NCBI GenBank assembly: GCA_036557225.1
Contig: DATBHX010000067.1
Span: 1-64,000 of the forward strand
Direction of reading: 5' to 3'
DNA from: Angelobacter sp036557225
GTDB taxonomy: Bacteria > Acidobacteriota > Terriglobia > Terriglobales > Acidobacteriaceae
Length of the DNA stretch: 64,000 bases
Shown here: positions 57,157-64,000 of the stretch, one piece after another
How the letters are laid out: each line of letters opens with the position of its first letter
Numbering within the stretch: position 1 is the stretch's first letter
Made by a program: the position numbers and the translations under genes
The notes under the pieces: model-generated
Told to the model about the DNA's origin: nothing
Databases searched by the model: none
Seen by the model: only the letters and a program-made list of their open reading frames with translations

Positions 57157-60100
57157 ATGTCAGCCAGCAAAGTGCCGCTTGTTACCGTGGACGATCTCAA
57201 AAGATCCATCACAAACCGTCCTGCTGACTGGCGGTCTCCGCACATTGACACTGTGGGCCTCGAGCAGCACCTTCGCCGTAACATGGCCGGCGAGGTTCGC
57301 TTCGACGCTGGTAGCAAGGCCATGTATGCGGTCGACGCCGGCAACTACCGGCAAGTACCCATCGCCGTGGTAATTCCTCGCTCCAAAGAGGATGTGGTCC
57401 ACACGGTTGCTGCCTGTCATCAGTTTGGCGCTCCGCTGTTGTCGCGCGCCGGTGGCACCAGCATCCCCGGTCAAACTTGCAACGCAGCCGTTGTGATGGA
57501 TTGGTCCAAGTACATGCACGGAGTATTGGAGATCAACACGCAGCAGCGCTGGGCCCGCGTGCTGCCGGGAACAGTCTGCGACGAACTGCGCGATCAAGCA
57601 ATGGAGAAGAGCGGCAAGCTTCTCACCTGGGGACCTGATCCGGCGACGCACACTCACTGTTGTTTCGGTGGGATGATCGGCAATAACTCCTGCGGCGCGC
57701 ATGCGCAGATGTCAGGCCGGTGTCATGAGAATGTTGAAGAGCTCGAGATATTGCTCTATGACGGAACACACATGATCGTAGGCTGGACGGACGATGCCGA
57801 ATTTGATCGGCGCATCTTTCAGGGTGGCCGCGTTGGGGATATTTACCGCTATCTCAAATCATTGCGGTCCCACTACGGCGGCCTGGTGCGGGAAAAGTAT
57901 CCGAAGATCCCTCGCCGTGTTTCCGGCTACAACCTCGATCAGTTGTTACCCGGAGAAGACGGCCGATTCAACCTTGCGCGCTCCCTGGTCGGCAGCGAAG
58001 GCACGCTGGTGACGATTCTCGAAGCCAAGGTGCGTCTGATCGACGCCAAAGCAGAGCGTGTAATCCTGATGCTCGGTTATCCCGACGTATACGAAGCGGC
58101 AGACCACGTCACGGACATTCTTCCATTCCAGCCAACCGCCCTGGAGGGAATCGACGAGGACCTTTATCACAACATCGAAAAGAAGCACGGTCCGAACTCC
58201 CGCTTTCTCAAACTTCTGCCGGATGGGAAAGGCTGGTTGATGGCTGAATTCGGAGCTGAACAGCGCCAGGACGCAATCGATCTGGCCAACCATGTAGTGG
58301 AGGTGCTCAAGAGCAAGCATCACGCGCCATCGATGAGACTGTTCACTGACACCGCCGATATCGAACACATCTGGGAAGTACGTGAAGCCGGCTTAGGTTC
58401 AACGGCTTTCGTCCCCGGCGAAGCTGACACCTGGGAAGGTTGGGAAGACTCAGCTGTGGCGCCGGAGAATCTCGGAAGCTACCTTCGCGACCTCCGCGCG
58501 CTCTATAACAAATACGAATATAAATCGGTGCTTTATGGCCATTTTGGCCAGGGCTGCGTCCATTGCCGCGTCACCTTTGATCTCATGAGCGCGCCCGGAA
58601 TACGGAAGTGGCGCTCCTTCATGGACGAAGCGACAGATCTATGCGTCAAGCACGGCGGCAGCCTCAGCGGCGAGCATGGTGATGGTCAGGCCCGCGCGGA
58701 ATTTCTGTACAAGATGTTTGGCAACGAACTGATCGAGGCCTTCCGTGAGTTCAAGTCGATCTGGGACCCCGATTGGAAGATGAATCCGGGAAAAATTGTT
58801 GATCCGTATCGCATTGACGAGAACCTGCGCCTCGGCGCCGGCTACAAGCCCTGGGAGCCAGAGACTCATTTCAAATATCCTGACGATAAAGGCCGGTTCG
58901 CCCATGCAGCGTTGCGCTGCGTCGGAGTTGGTAAGTGCCGTCGCAAAGACGCGGAGAAGTCTGACGATGACACCATGTGTCCCAGCTTCATGGTGACGCA
59001 TGAAGAGCGTCATACTACCCGCGGGCGCGCGCATCATCTCTGGGAGATGCTCAACGGTAACGTGATCGCCGATGGCTGGCGCGATGAGAACGTGAAAGAG
59101 TCACTCGATCTGTGTCTGGCCTGCAAGGGTTGCAAGGGTGATTGTCCGGTCAACGTGGACATCGCCACATACAAGGCTGAATTCCTGTCGCACTATTGGG
59201 AAGGGCGGCTACGTCCTCGCCATGCTTATGCGTTCGGCCTGGTTGATCAGTGGTCCCGCATAGCTTCTCTGTGGCCAGGCTTGGTCAATCTTGTGACGCA
59301 AACGCCGGGTCTGAGCCATGCAGCCAGGATCGCAGCAGGCATGCCGCTCGGGCGCACCATTCCGGAATTTGCCCCGCAGACTTTCCGCAGCTGGTTTGGC
59401 AAACGAAAGCCGCGGTCGCGCTTTGCGGCGCAAGGAAAAGTCATCCTGTGGCCAGATACTTTCAATAACTATTTTTTCCCTGAAACCGCCCAGGCTGCGA
59501 CTGAAGTTCTGGAGAATGCCGGATTTCAGGTTGAGGTTCCCCGCAAACATCTTTGTTGTGGCAGGCCACTTTATGACTACGGAATGCTGAACACGGCAAA
59601 GCGCTATTTGCGGAAAATCCTGAAGACGTTGCAGCCGCAGATCGAAGCCGGAATGCCTCTGGTAGTACTGGAGCCAAGCTGCGCTTCTGTTTTTCGCGAT
59701 GAACTCCACAGCCTTTTCCCCGATGATCCGCTGGCCAATAAGTTACGAGAACAGACCGTGCTCTTAAGCGAGTTCCTGGAACAAAAAGCAGATTACGCGG
59801 AATTGCCGCGCATCGAACGAAAGGCGTTGGTGCAGGGGCATTGTCATCACAAGTCTCTGCTCAGGTTCGATGCCGAGAACTCCGTGATGAAGAAGATGGG
59901 ACTTGACTCCGATGTCATGGCCTCAGGTTGTTGCGGCATGGCCGGTTCGTTTGGTTTTGAGCGCGACAAATATGACGTTTCAATAGAGATTGGCGAGCGC
60001 AAATTACTGCCGGCCGTGCGTCGTGCTCCGCTTTCTACCGTGATCATCGCCGACGGCTTCAGCTGTCGCGAGCAGATTGCCCAGGAAACCGGCAGGCGCG

Positions 60101-60291
60101 CACTACATTTGGCTGAGGTCATTCAGATGGGATTCGAGCATCAAAGCGGCCGCGCCACCGACGTTTATCCCGAGAGGGTTCTTGTCGCGCGGCGCAGGTC
60201 CACACGGCGCAAAGCCAGGTTACAAGCCCTGGCTGTACTGGCTGTGGCCGGAGCGGGCGGGCTTGGATGGAAGCTGCTGAGAAAATCCTGA
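57157..60291 (+). CDS. YdiJ-like fused FAD/iron-sulfur oxidoreductase
   Basis: 1044 residues. It combines GlcD-type and GlpC-type parts. An FAD_binding_4 domain (~65-205: VIPRSKEDVVHTVAACHQFG, RAGGTSIPGQTCN, GMIGNNSCGAHAQ) is followed by an FAD-oxidase C-terminal domain (SLVGSEGTLVTILEAKVRL; GHFGQGCVHCRVTFDL; GSLSGEHGDGQARAEFL). A ferredoxin-like part has CVGVGKCRRKDAEKSDDDTMCPS (~587-609) and CLACKGCKGDCPVNVD (~654-669), and two CCG domains follow (HLCCGRPLYDYG ~799, SGCCGMAGSFG ~924). A C-terminal hydrophobic helix (LAVLAVAGAGGLGWKLL) may hold it at the membrane. Enzymes of this type oxidise 2-hydroxyacids (D-lactate, D-2-hydroxyglutarate, glycolate-like). AGGAG precedes the ATG. Confidence 0.9.
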   Translation: MSASKVPLVTVDDLKRSITNRPADWRSPHIDTVGLEQHLRRNMAGEVRFDAGSKAMYAVDAGNYRQVPIAVVIPRSKEDVVHTVAACHQFGAPLLSRAGGTSIPGQTCNAAVVMDWSKYMHGVLEINTQQRWARVLPGTVCDELRDQAMEKSGKLLTWGPDPATHTHCCFGGMIGNNSCGAHAQMSGRCHENVEELEILLYDGTHMIVGWTDDAEFDRRIFQGGRVGDIYRYLKSLRSHYGGLVREKYPKIPRRVSGYNLDQLLPGEDGRFNLARSLVGSEGTLVTILEAKVRLIDAKAERVILMLGYPDVYEAADHVTDILPFQPTALEGIDEDLYHNIEKKHGPNSRFLKLLPDGKGWLMAEFGAEQRQDAIDLANHVVEVLKSKHHAPSMRLFTDTADIEHIWEVREAGLGSTAFVPGEADTWEGWEDSAVAPENLGSYLRDLRALYNKYEYKSVLYGHFGQGCVHCRVTFDLMSAPGIRKWRSFMDEATDLCVKHGGSLSGEHGDGQARAEFLYKMFGNELIEAFREFKSIWDPDWKMNPGKIVDPYRIDENLRLGAGYKPWEPETHFKYPDDKGRFAHAALRCVGVGKCRRKDAEKSDDDTMCPSFMVTHEERHTTRGRAHHLWEMLNGNVIADGWRDENVKESLDLCLACKGCKGDCPVNVDIATYKAEFLSHYWEGRLRPRHAYAFGLVDQWSRIASLWPGLVNLVTQTPGLSHAARIAAGMPLGRTIPEFAPQTFRSWFGKRKPRSRFAAQGKVILWPDTFNNYFFPETAQAATEVLENAGFQVEVPRKHLCCGRPLYDYGMLNTAKRYLRKILKTLQPQIEAGMPLVVLEPSCASVFRDELHSLFPDDPLANKLREQTVLLSEFLEQKADYAELPRIERKALVQGHCHHKSLLRFDAENSVMKKMGLDSDVMASGCCGMAGSFGFERDKYDVSIEIGERKLLPAVRRAPLSTVIIADGFSCREQIAQETGRRALHLAEVIQMGFEHQSGRATDVYPERVLVARRRSTRRKARLQALAVLAVAGAGGLGWKLLRKS

Positions 60292-60303
60292 ATAGGAGGA
60301 AGC

Positions 60304-60684
60304 ATGAACAAGACAATCGGCGTCAGAGAATGGGTGATCGCAGAAGGGTATATCCCTCCGGAAAGCCATGGGCCCAAGCCGCAGATGTTGAGCCATGAAA
60401 CGGTCTGCCTGCTCAATACCTCGAGCCAGGACGCGCATGTTGAGATCACGATCTACTACTCTGATCGCACACCGGTGGGCCCGTACAAAATCACGGTGCC
60501 TGCTCAGCGCACACGCCACATTCGATTCAATGATCTGACCGATCCCGAACCGATTCCGAGAGACAAAGATTTTTCCAGCGTCATTCGTTCTGATGTCCCG
60601 GTCGTGGCCCAGCACACGCGGCTTGATTCGCGACAGGCCGAGAACGCCTTGCTGAGCACAGTAGCATATCCTAGTGCGGCATGA
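60304..60684 (+). CDS. Sensory-rhodopsin-transducer (ASRT) family protein
   Basis: 126 residues. The whole sequence fits the family of the Anabaena sensory rhodopsin transducer: WVIAEGYIPPESHGPKPQ, ETVCLLNTSSQDAHVEITIY, DRTPVGPYKITVPAQRTRHI, FNDLTDPEPIPRDKDFSSVI, VVAQHTRLDSRQAENALLST. It is a soluble beta-sandwich expected to form a tetramer. In the published comparative work the wider family is proposed as small-molecule-binding domains, often found with sugar-metabolism genes and without a rhodopsin. Here it follows the oxidoreductase gene by 12 bases (AGGAGG ribosome site), and no opsin gene is in the window, which fits the metabolic reading. Confidence 0.92.
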   Translation: MNKTIGVREWVIAEGYIPPESHGPKPQMLSHETVCLLNTSSQDAHVEITIYYSDRTPVGPYKITVPAQRTRHIRFNDLTDPEPIPRDKDFSSVIRSDVPVVAQHTRLDSRQAENALLSTVAYPSAA

Positions 60685-60696
60685 TCGTTCAGTGGG

Positions 60697-61173
60697 CTAT
60701 TTCAATCGATAAAACGCTCCCAGCATTGTGCCGAAGACCAAGTGTGAAAACAGGATTGTCAGTGGCGTCTGCACTCCGTAGTGCAGCGCCAGAAATCCAG
60801 GCGGTTCCAATAAGCTTTGGGCCTCCGGTCCATGTTGTTCGCTGGCCATGCGTGGATGCAAGCCGGGAAGTAGTCCCACCACGATGACCAATACTGCGAT
60901 TCCATGAATCAAGCCGAACACTGCTCCACGCCACCATCCGGCGGCGCCTAATTGGTGAAAGAGCAGCACGTAGATCAGAGAGAATATCCATCCAGCAAAA
61001 AGGTGAACACCAAAGCCGTAGAGTTTTGCCCGATCGCGATCAAGGGTGAAGATGGTGCCCAGCATGTATGGAAGATTCATCCGTGTGAGTCCCAGGCCTT
61101 GGGCAGCAGAACTGATGGTTGTTAGCACGATGGTTGCAGCAAATCCGCACACAAGCCAACTAATCCAATTCAT
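60697..61173 (-). CDS. Hypothetical membrane protein (158 aa), downstream of GH15 gene
   Basis: Four predicted membrane helices: WISWLVCGFAATIVLTTIS, HLFAGWIFSLIYVLLFHQL, AVFGLIHGIAVLVIVVGLL and TPLTILFSHLVFGTMLGAF, with a loop of His/Pro/Gly residues (LHPRMASEQHGPEAQSLLEP) between. No family recognised. Its ATG lies within the last codons of the GH15 gene (ATGA overlap), so translation is coupled to it. The ASRT-family gene ends 13 bases away on the other strand. Confidence 0.65.
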   Translation of the reverse strand: MNWISWLVCGFAATIVLTTISSAAQGLGLTRMNLPYMLGTIFTLDRDRAKLYGFGVHLFAGWIFSLIYVLLFHQLGAAGWWRGAVFGLIHGIAVLVIVVGLLPGLHPRMASEQHGPEAQSLLEPPGFLALHYGVQTPLTILFSHLVFGTMLGAFYRLK

Positions 61174-63038
61174 GCTTGGGCTCCCGCGGACGTGCGCACA
61201 TCGTCGCCGGTTTGCCCGGCCGGATGTTCTTTCCCCCGCTCCTGTTCCGCAAGCGTGAGCGCTGCGCTGATGAGTCCGATGTGCGTAAATGCCTGGGGAA
61301 AATTACCCAATGCTTCACCAGAGTCAGCATCGATTTCTTCTGCAAAGAGACCCAGATCATTGGCATATTTCAGCAGCGATTCGAAGCACCGGTGGGCTTC
61401 TCTGAGCGTACCCCCTCCCAGGGCAAGGTACTCAACGCCCCAGAAGCCGCAAATGCCGAACGCCCCTTCACGCGGCTCGCGCCGGTATCGAAACAGCAAT
61501 CCATTGCCGGCGCTGAGATGCTCGCATACTTTTTTATATGTGTTCCTCATTCGTTCCGAGCCCGCTTCCTCAAAGCCGTACCACGGAATACGAAGCAGCG
61601 TGGCATCGATTCCGTCACCGTCCAGTACATCTGCATAGCTTTGGAGGCGGTCGTTCCAGGCGCGTTGTTCTATTTGCTGACGAATACGGTCCCGCTCACG
61701 TGTAAACCAATCGCGTGGCACTCCGCTAAGCACGCCTTTCCCCTCCATGGCCAGCAGGCGGTCGAGTGCGGTCCAGCAGAGCAGGCGGGAGTGCGTGTTG
61801 TTTCGCCTTCCTGACCGCGGTTCCCAGATGCCTTCATCAGGCTGGTTCCAGTTTTGGGCCACGTATTTTCCAAACCCGATTAGCACTTTTTGTGTGCTGC
61901 GATCGAATCCTCCGTTGCATTCTCCATATTGGGCGCTCGCATCAATGACCTCGCCATAGACATCGAGCTGGAGCTGCTTACGAGCATCGTTGCCGATGCG
62001 CACTGGAGAGGAACCACTGTATCCAGTCAGATGCCTGAGTTCGTACTCGGAAGGCGCAAGTTGGCCAAATACCGTGTAGAGGATCCTGAGTTCCGGCTGG
62101 GTCAGCCGTGTAGCATGTAGAAGCCAGGTGAGGAATGCTTCCGTCTCTTCTAAATACCCAAGGCCCAAAAGCGCACGAACTGTCAATGAGGCATCGCGCA
62201 GCCAGCAATAGCGGTAGTCCCAGTTCAAGTGATCGTCGATTCTCTCCGGCAGGGAAGTTGTGGGTGCGGCAATGATGGCGCCCGATGGGGCATAGGCCAA
62301 TAGCTTGAGAAGCAAGGCGCTTCGCGTGACCACCTCGCGGTACGGGCCCTGATATTTCGATCGCGAGGCCCATTGCTCCCACCACGCGATCGAACGCCGG
62401 ATTGCGTCGTCGGCGCGTTTGCCTAACGCGGGCAACACGGCCGGCGCCTCTTCCGCGTAGCTGAATGAGAATTGAAGCGTCCCGCCGCGTTTTACGATGA
62501 GTTGTGCGTAAGCGCTGTGCTCTTCACTGGTCATCGGGATGCTGCCGCGCAGACGGTATGTCGCACGTCCATCATCGATACGCAATCCCAGTGGCCCCAT
62601 ATCGCGAATGCGCGCCAGCTTTGTTCCGTAAGCGGGGCGCGGTTGAAAATCGATCTTGATCGCGATCTCGCCTTCAGTACAGATCAGCTGGCGCAGAATC
62701 TCATGCGTGGGAACCATGCTCTGCCGTTTGAATTGTTCTGATGAGACAGGCATGAGATCGGTAAGCGTGCCTCGTCCGCTTGAACAATGAAATTCCGTTT
62801 GTAGGACATTTGAATTGCCGACGTAACGGCGCCTGGTTTCGCACGGGCCAAGAGGCGCAATGGACCAGAATCCGCCTTTGTTCTGGTCCAGGATGCCGGC
62901 AAAAATCGATGGGCTATCAAATCGCGGCCAGCACAGCCAGTCGATTGATCCGTATTTCGAAATCAGGGCCAGGCTGCGGCTGTCTCCGATCACGCCGTAA
63001 TCCTGGATCCGGGGAACTCTTGAATCGTACGCGGGCAC
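61170..63038 (-). CDS. Glycoside hydrolase family 15 protein (glucoamylase/trehalase-like)
   Basis: 622 residues, cytoplasmic type without a signal peptide. Typical of the short bacterial GH15 group: N-terminal IQDYGVIGDSRSLALISKYG and SIDWLCWPRFDSPSIFAGIL (a beta-rich N domain), then the (alpha/alpha)6 barrel with DDHLNWDYRYCWLRDASLTV (substrate-binding segment; WLRDAS) and DEGIWEPRSGRRNNTHSRLL (the first catalytic-acid-type Glu in EGIWE). Later come GAFGICGFWGVEYLALGGG and a second acidic region (GLFAEEIDADSGEALGNFPQAFTH, which contains the base-type Glu). Many of these act on trehalose or alpha-1,4 glucans; which, cannot be decided from sequence. Confidence 0.93.
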   Translation of the reverse strand: MPAYDSRVPRIQDYGVIGDSRSLALISKYGSIDWLCWPRFDSPSIFAGILDQNKGGFWSIAPLGPCETRRRYVGNSNVLQTEFHCSSGRGTLTDLMPVSSEQFKRQSMVPTHEILRQLICTEGEIAIKIDFQPRPAYGTKLARIRDMGPLGLRIDDGRATYRLRGSIPMTSEEHSAYAQLIVKRGGTLQFSFSYAEEAPAVLPALGKRADDAIRRSIAWWEQWASRSKYQGPYREVVTRSALLLKLLAYAPSGAIIAAPTTSLPERIDDHLNWDYRYCWLRDASLTVRALLGLGYLEETEAFLTWLLHATRLTQPELRILYTVFGQLAPSEYELRHLTGYSGSSPVRIGNDARKQLQLDVYGEVIDASAQYGECNGGFDRSTQKVLIGFGKYVAQNWNQPDEGIWEPRSGRRNNTHSRLLCWTALDRLLAMEGKGVLSGVPRDWFTRERDRIRQQIEQRAWNDRLQSYADVLDGDGIDATLLRIPWYGFEEAGSERMRNTYKKVCEHLSAGNGLLFRYRREPREGAFGICGFWGVEYLALGGGTLREAHRCFESLLKYANDLGLFAEEIDADSGEALGNFPQAFTHIGLISAALTLAEQERGKEHPAGQTGDDVRTSAGAQA

Positions 63039-63442
63039 AGTAGTTAGGATGAGAAACTTATGAGCCCGTGCTGCTCAGCAACAACGCTAGGTCAGGATAC
63101 GCGAAACGCTCCAGCAATGATCTGGCGATGAAGGAATCATGTCTCCTGTCATTTGGAAACCGCTCAATCAGTACAGGTTGTGCCGTCACAAACCGGTGGT
63201 CGCATTCGTAATTGTCTGGCGTGCAGTATGGAATCCAGCTTGCGTTTCTACCGTCTTGCTGGCATCTGCCAACAATCTTTATCCATCGTAAAAAGATATA
63301 AGGCAAAAGGGGAGTCTCAGGATTGAAGACGCCTGAAGCGTAAAAGAAGTTCGACAAGGCACTGAGGGGACATCGCAGTCCTCAGCTATTCGACGAAAAA
63401 ACAGCTTAACACCATCATTCTAACTTTGAGGGGATTAATGCC
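63039..63442. other. Intergenic region before the DUF892 gene
   Basis: About 400 bases between divergent genes. Short frames on the minus strand lack ribosome sites and are not called. A small hairpin (CTGAGG ... CCTCAG at 63361-63385) lies 60 bases before the start of the DUF892 gene, whose ribosome site is GAGGGG. Confidence 0.5.
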
Positions 63443-63952
63443 ATGAAAATTATGTCCGCGAATCTGGAAACACTCCGTGAGCTTTACCACAATCAACTCC
63501 GAATGCTGCTCTCGACCGAGCAGCAGATTGTTGATGCTCTGCCCAAGATGATCGAGAAGGCCACTGACGTGCAATTGAAACAAGCATTTCAATCGCATCT
63601 TCAGGAAACCAACGTGCATGTAACACGGTTGCAGAATATCCTGCGGGAAGAGACCAGGGATGTCGAAGCTGAGACCTGCAAGGTGCTTAAGGCATTGGTC
63701 ACTGAGGCAGAAGACATGATTAAGGACGCCAAAGACCTGGCGGTGCGCGATGCCGCATTGATCGCTGCTGCCCAACGAGTGGAGCACTATGAGATCGCTG
63801 TATATGGCGCGGTCCGCCAGTGGGCACATGTCCTGGGGAAGAGCAACCAGGCAGCTTTATTGGACCAGACAATCAAAGAAGAAGGCCATGCGGACCATCT
63901 GCTGACCCAGATCGCCAGCCGGATCAATTTTGAGGCTGACAAAGCGGCCTGA
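63443..63952 (+). CDS. DUF892 (YciE/YciF-like) ferritin-like protein
   Basis: 169 residues, four-helix bundle of the ferritin-like superfamily. ETLRELYHNQLRMLLSTEQQ, IVDALPKMIEKATDVQLKQA, FQSHLQETNVHVTRLQNIL, VLKALVTEAEDMIKDAKDLA, DAALIAAAQRVEHYEIAVYG and AALLDQTIKEEGHADHLLTQ; the Glu/His pattern (EHYE, EEGHAD) could bind a di-metal site. The E. coli relatives YciE/YciF are stress-linked, and the function is not settled. AAGAGGGG precedes the ATG at 63443 at a suitable distance; the frame's next Met (MSANLE) is three codons later. Confidence 0.9.
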   Translation: MKIMSANLETLRELYHNQLRMLLSTEQQIVDALPKMIEKATDVQLKQAFQSHLQETNVHVTRLQNILREETRDVEAETCKVLKALVTEAEDMIKDAKDLAVRDAALIAAAQRVEHYEIAVYGAVRQWAHVLGKSNQAALLDQTIKEEGHADHLLTQIASRINFEADKAA

Positions 63953-63960
63953 TTCACTGA

Positions 63961-64000
63961 AAAAGCAACTCTCGATTCGGGTTCGTCGGGAGTTGCTTTT
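63961..64000 (+). terminator. Terminator of the DUF892 gene
   Basis: A long stem: AAAAGCAACTC pairs with GAGTTGCTTTT, extended by three further pairs including one G-T, with loop gattcgggttcg-like sequence. Begins 9 bases after the stop codon. The window ends in the T-run, so its full length is not seen. Confidence 0.85.

Noticed and set aside
60304..60684. Evidence for a light-sensing rhodopsin system
   Set aside because: The ASRT-like gene suggested it, but there is no opsin or carotenoid/retinal gene in the window, and the neighbours are metabolic.
63058..63357. Minus-strand frame of 99 codons between GH15 and DUF892 genes
   Set aside because: No ribosome site, no family resemblance, ends abruptly at the GH15 promoter region.

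Overview
The window looks like a chromosomal segment of an Acidobacteriota bacterium, probably class Terriglobia (Koribacter-like). The grounds are two adjacent secreted von Willebrand factor A proteins of the type typical of Acidobacteria, several protein families common in that phylum, short dispersed intergenic repeats of a kind often seen there, and moderately GC-rich coding sequence. There is no phage, plasmid, insertion sequence, CRISPR array or rRNA operon. One tRNA gene (Arg, anticodon ACG) is present. Taxonomy is inferred from gene content only.

Layout. 0-6 kb: 5' part of glpD, a visibly AT-richer three-gene cluster of unknown function, a PiT phosphate transporter with its DUF47 partner behind a possible Pho box, and two small conserved genes. 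6-20 kb: an OmpA-type outer-membrane protein with PKD-like domains, a STAS-like protein and a SpoIIE-type phosphatase, an SDR reductase, a beta-propeller lipoprotein, then housekeeping genes (DAHP synthase, endonuclease IV, leuS, guaA). 20-27.5 kb: a cysteine-containing secreted protein of unknown function, an SDR, and a two-gene copper/electron-transfer module (multicopper oxidase plus a SCO-cytochrome c fusion). 27.5-34 kb: a LacD-like aldolase and a tightly packed minus-strand cluster (DUF1015, amidase, GerMN protein, murI, rph). 34-41 kb: the VWA pair, a cysteine synthase/cystathionine lyase pair, cutA, a phosphohexomutase and an FtsB-like protein. 41-49 kb: two paralogous beta-propeller lipoproteins bracketing thiG, a TetR-fadD unit and rdgB; then two membrane proteins and the tRNA. 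49-54 kb: a MacA/MacB-like efflux operon with two tandem permeases. 54-64 kb: an accessory metabolic region with an SDR, a plus-strand operon (enolase-superfamily enzyme, YdiJ-like FAD/Fe-S oxidoreductase, sensory-rhodopsin-transducer family protein), a GH15 glucoamylase/trehalase overlapping a membrane protein, and a DUF892 ferritin-like protein.

Most interesting parts: the enolase/oxidoreductase/ASRT-like operon at 56-60.7 kb, which suggests a sugar-acid catabolic unit with its own small-molecule-binding protein and no rhodopsin in the window; the oxidase plus SCO-cytochrome c fusion at 24-27.4 kb; the unknown three-gene membrane cluster at 1.2-2.5 kb; a pair of ~100-bp near-identical inverted repeats at 3.1 and 11.4 kb; and several other short repeat families, one of which supplies the stop codon of cutA.
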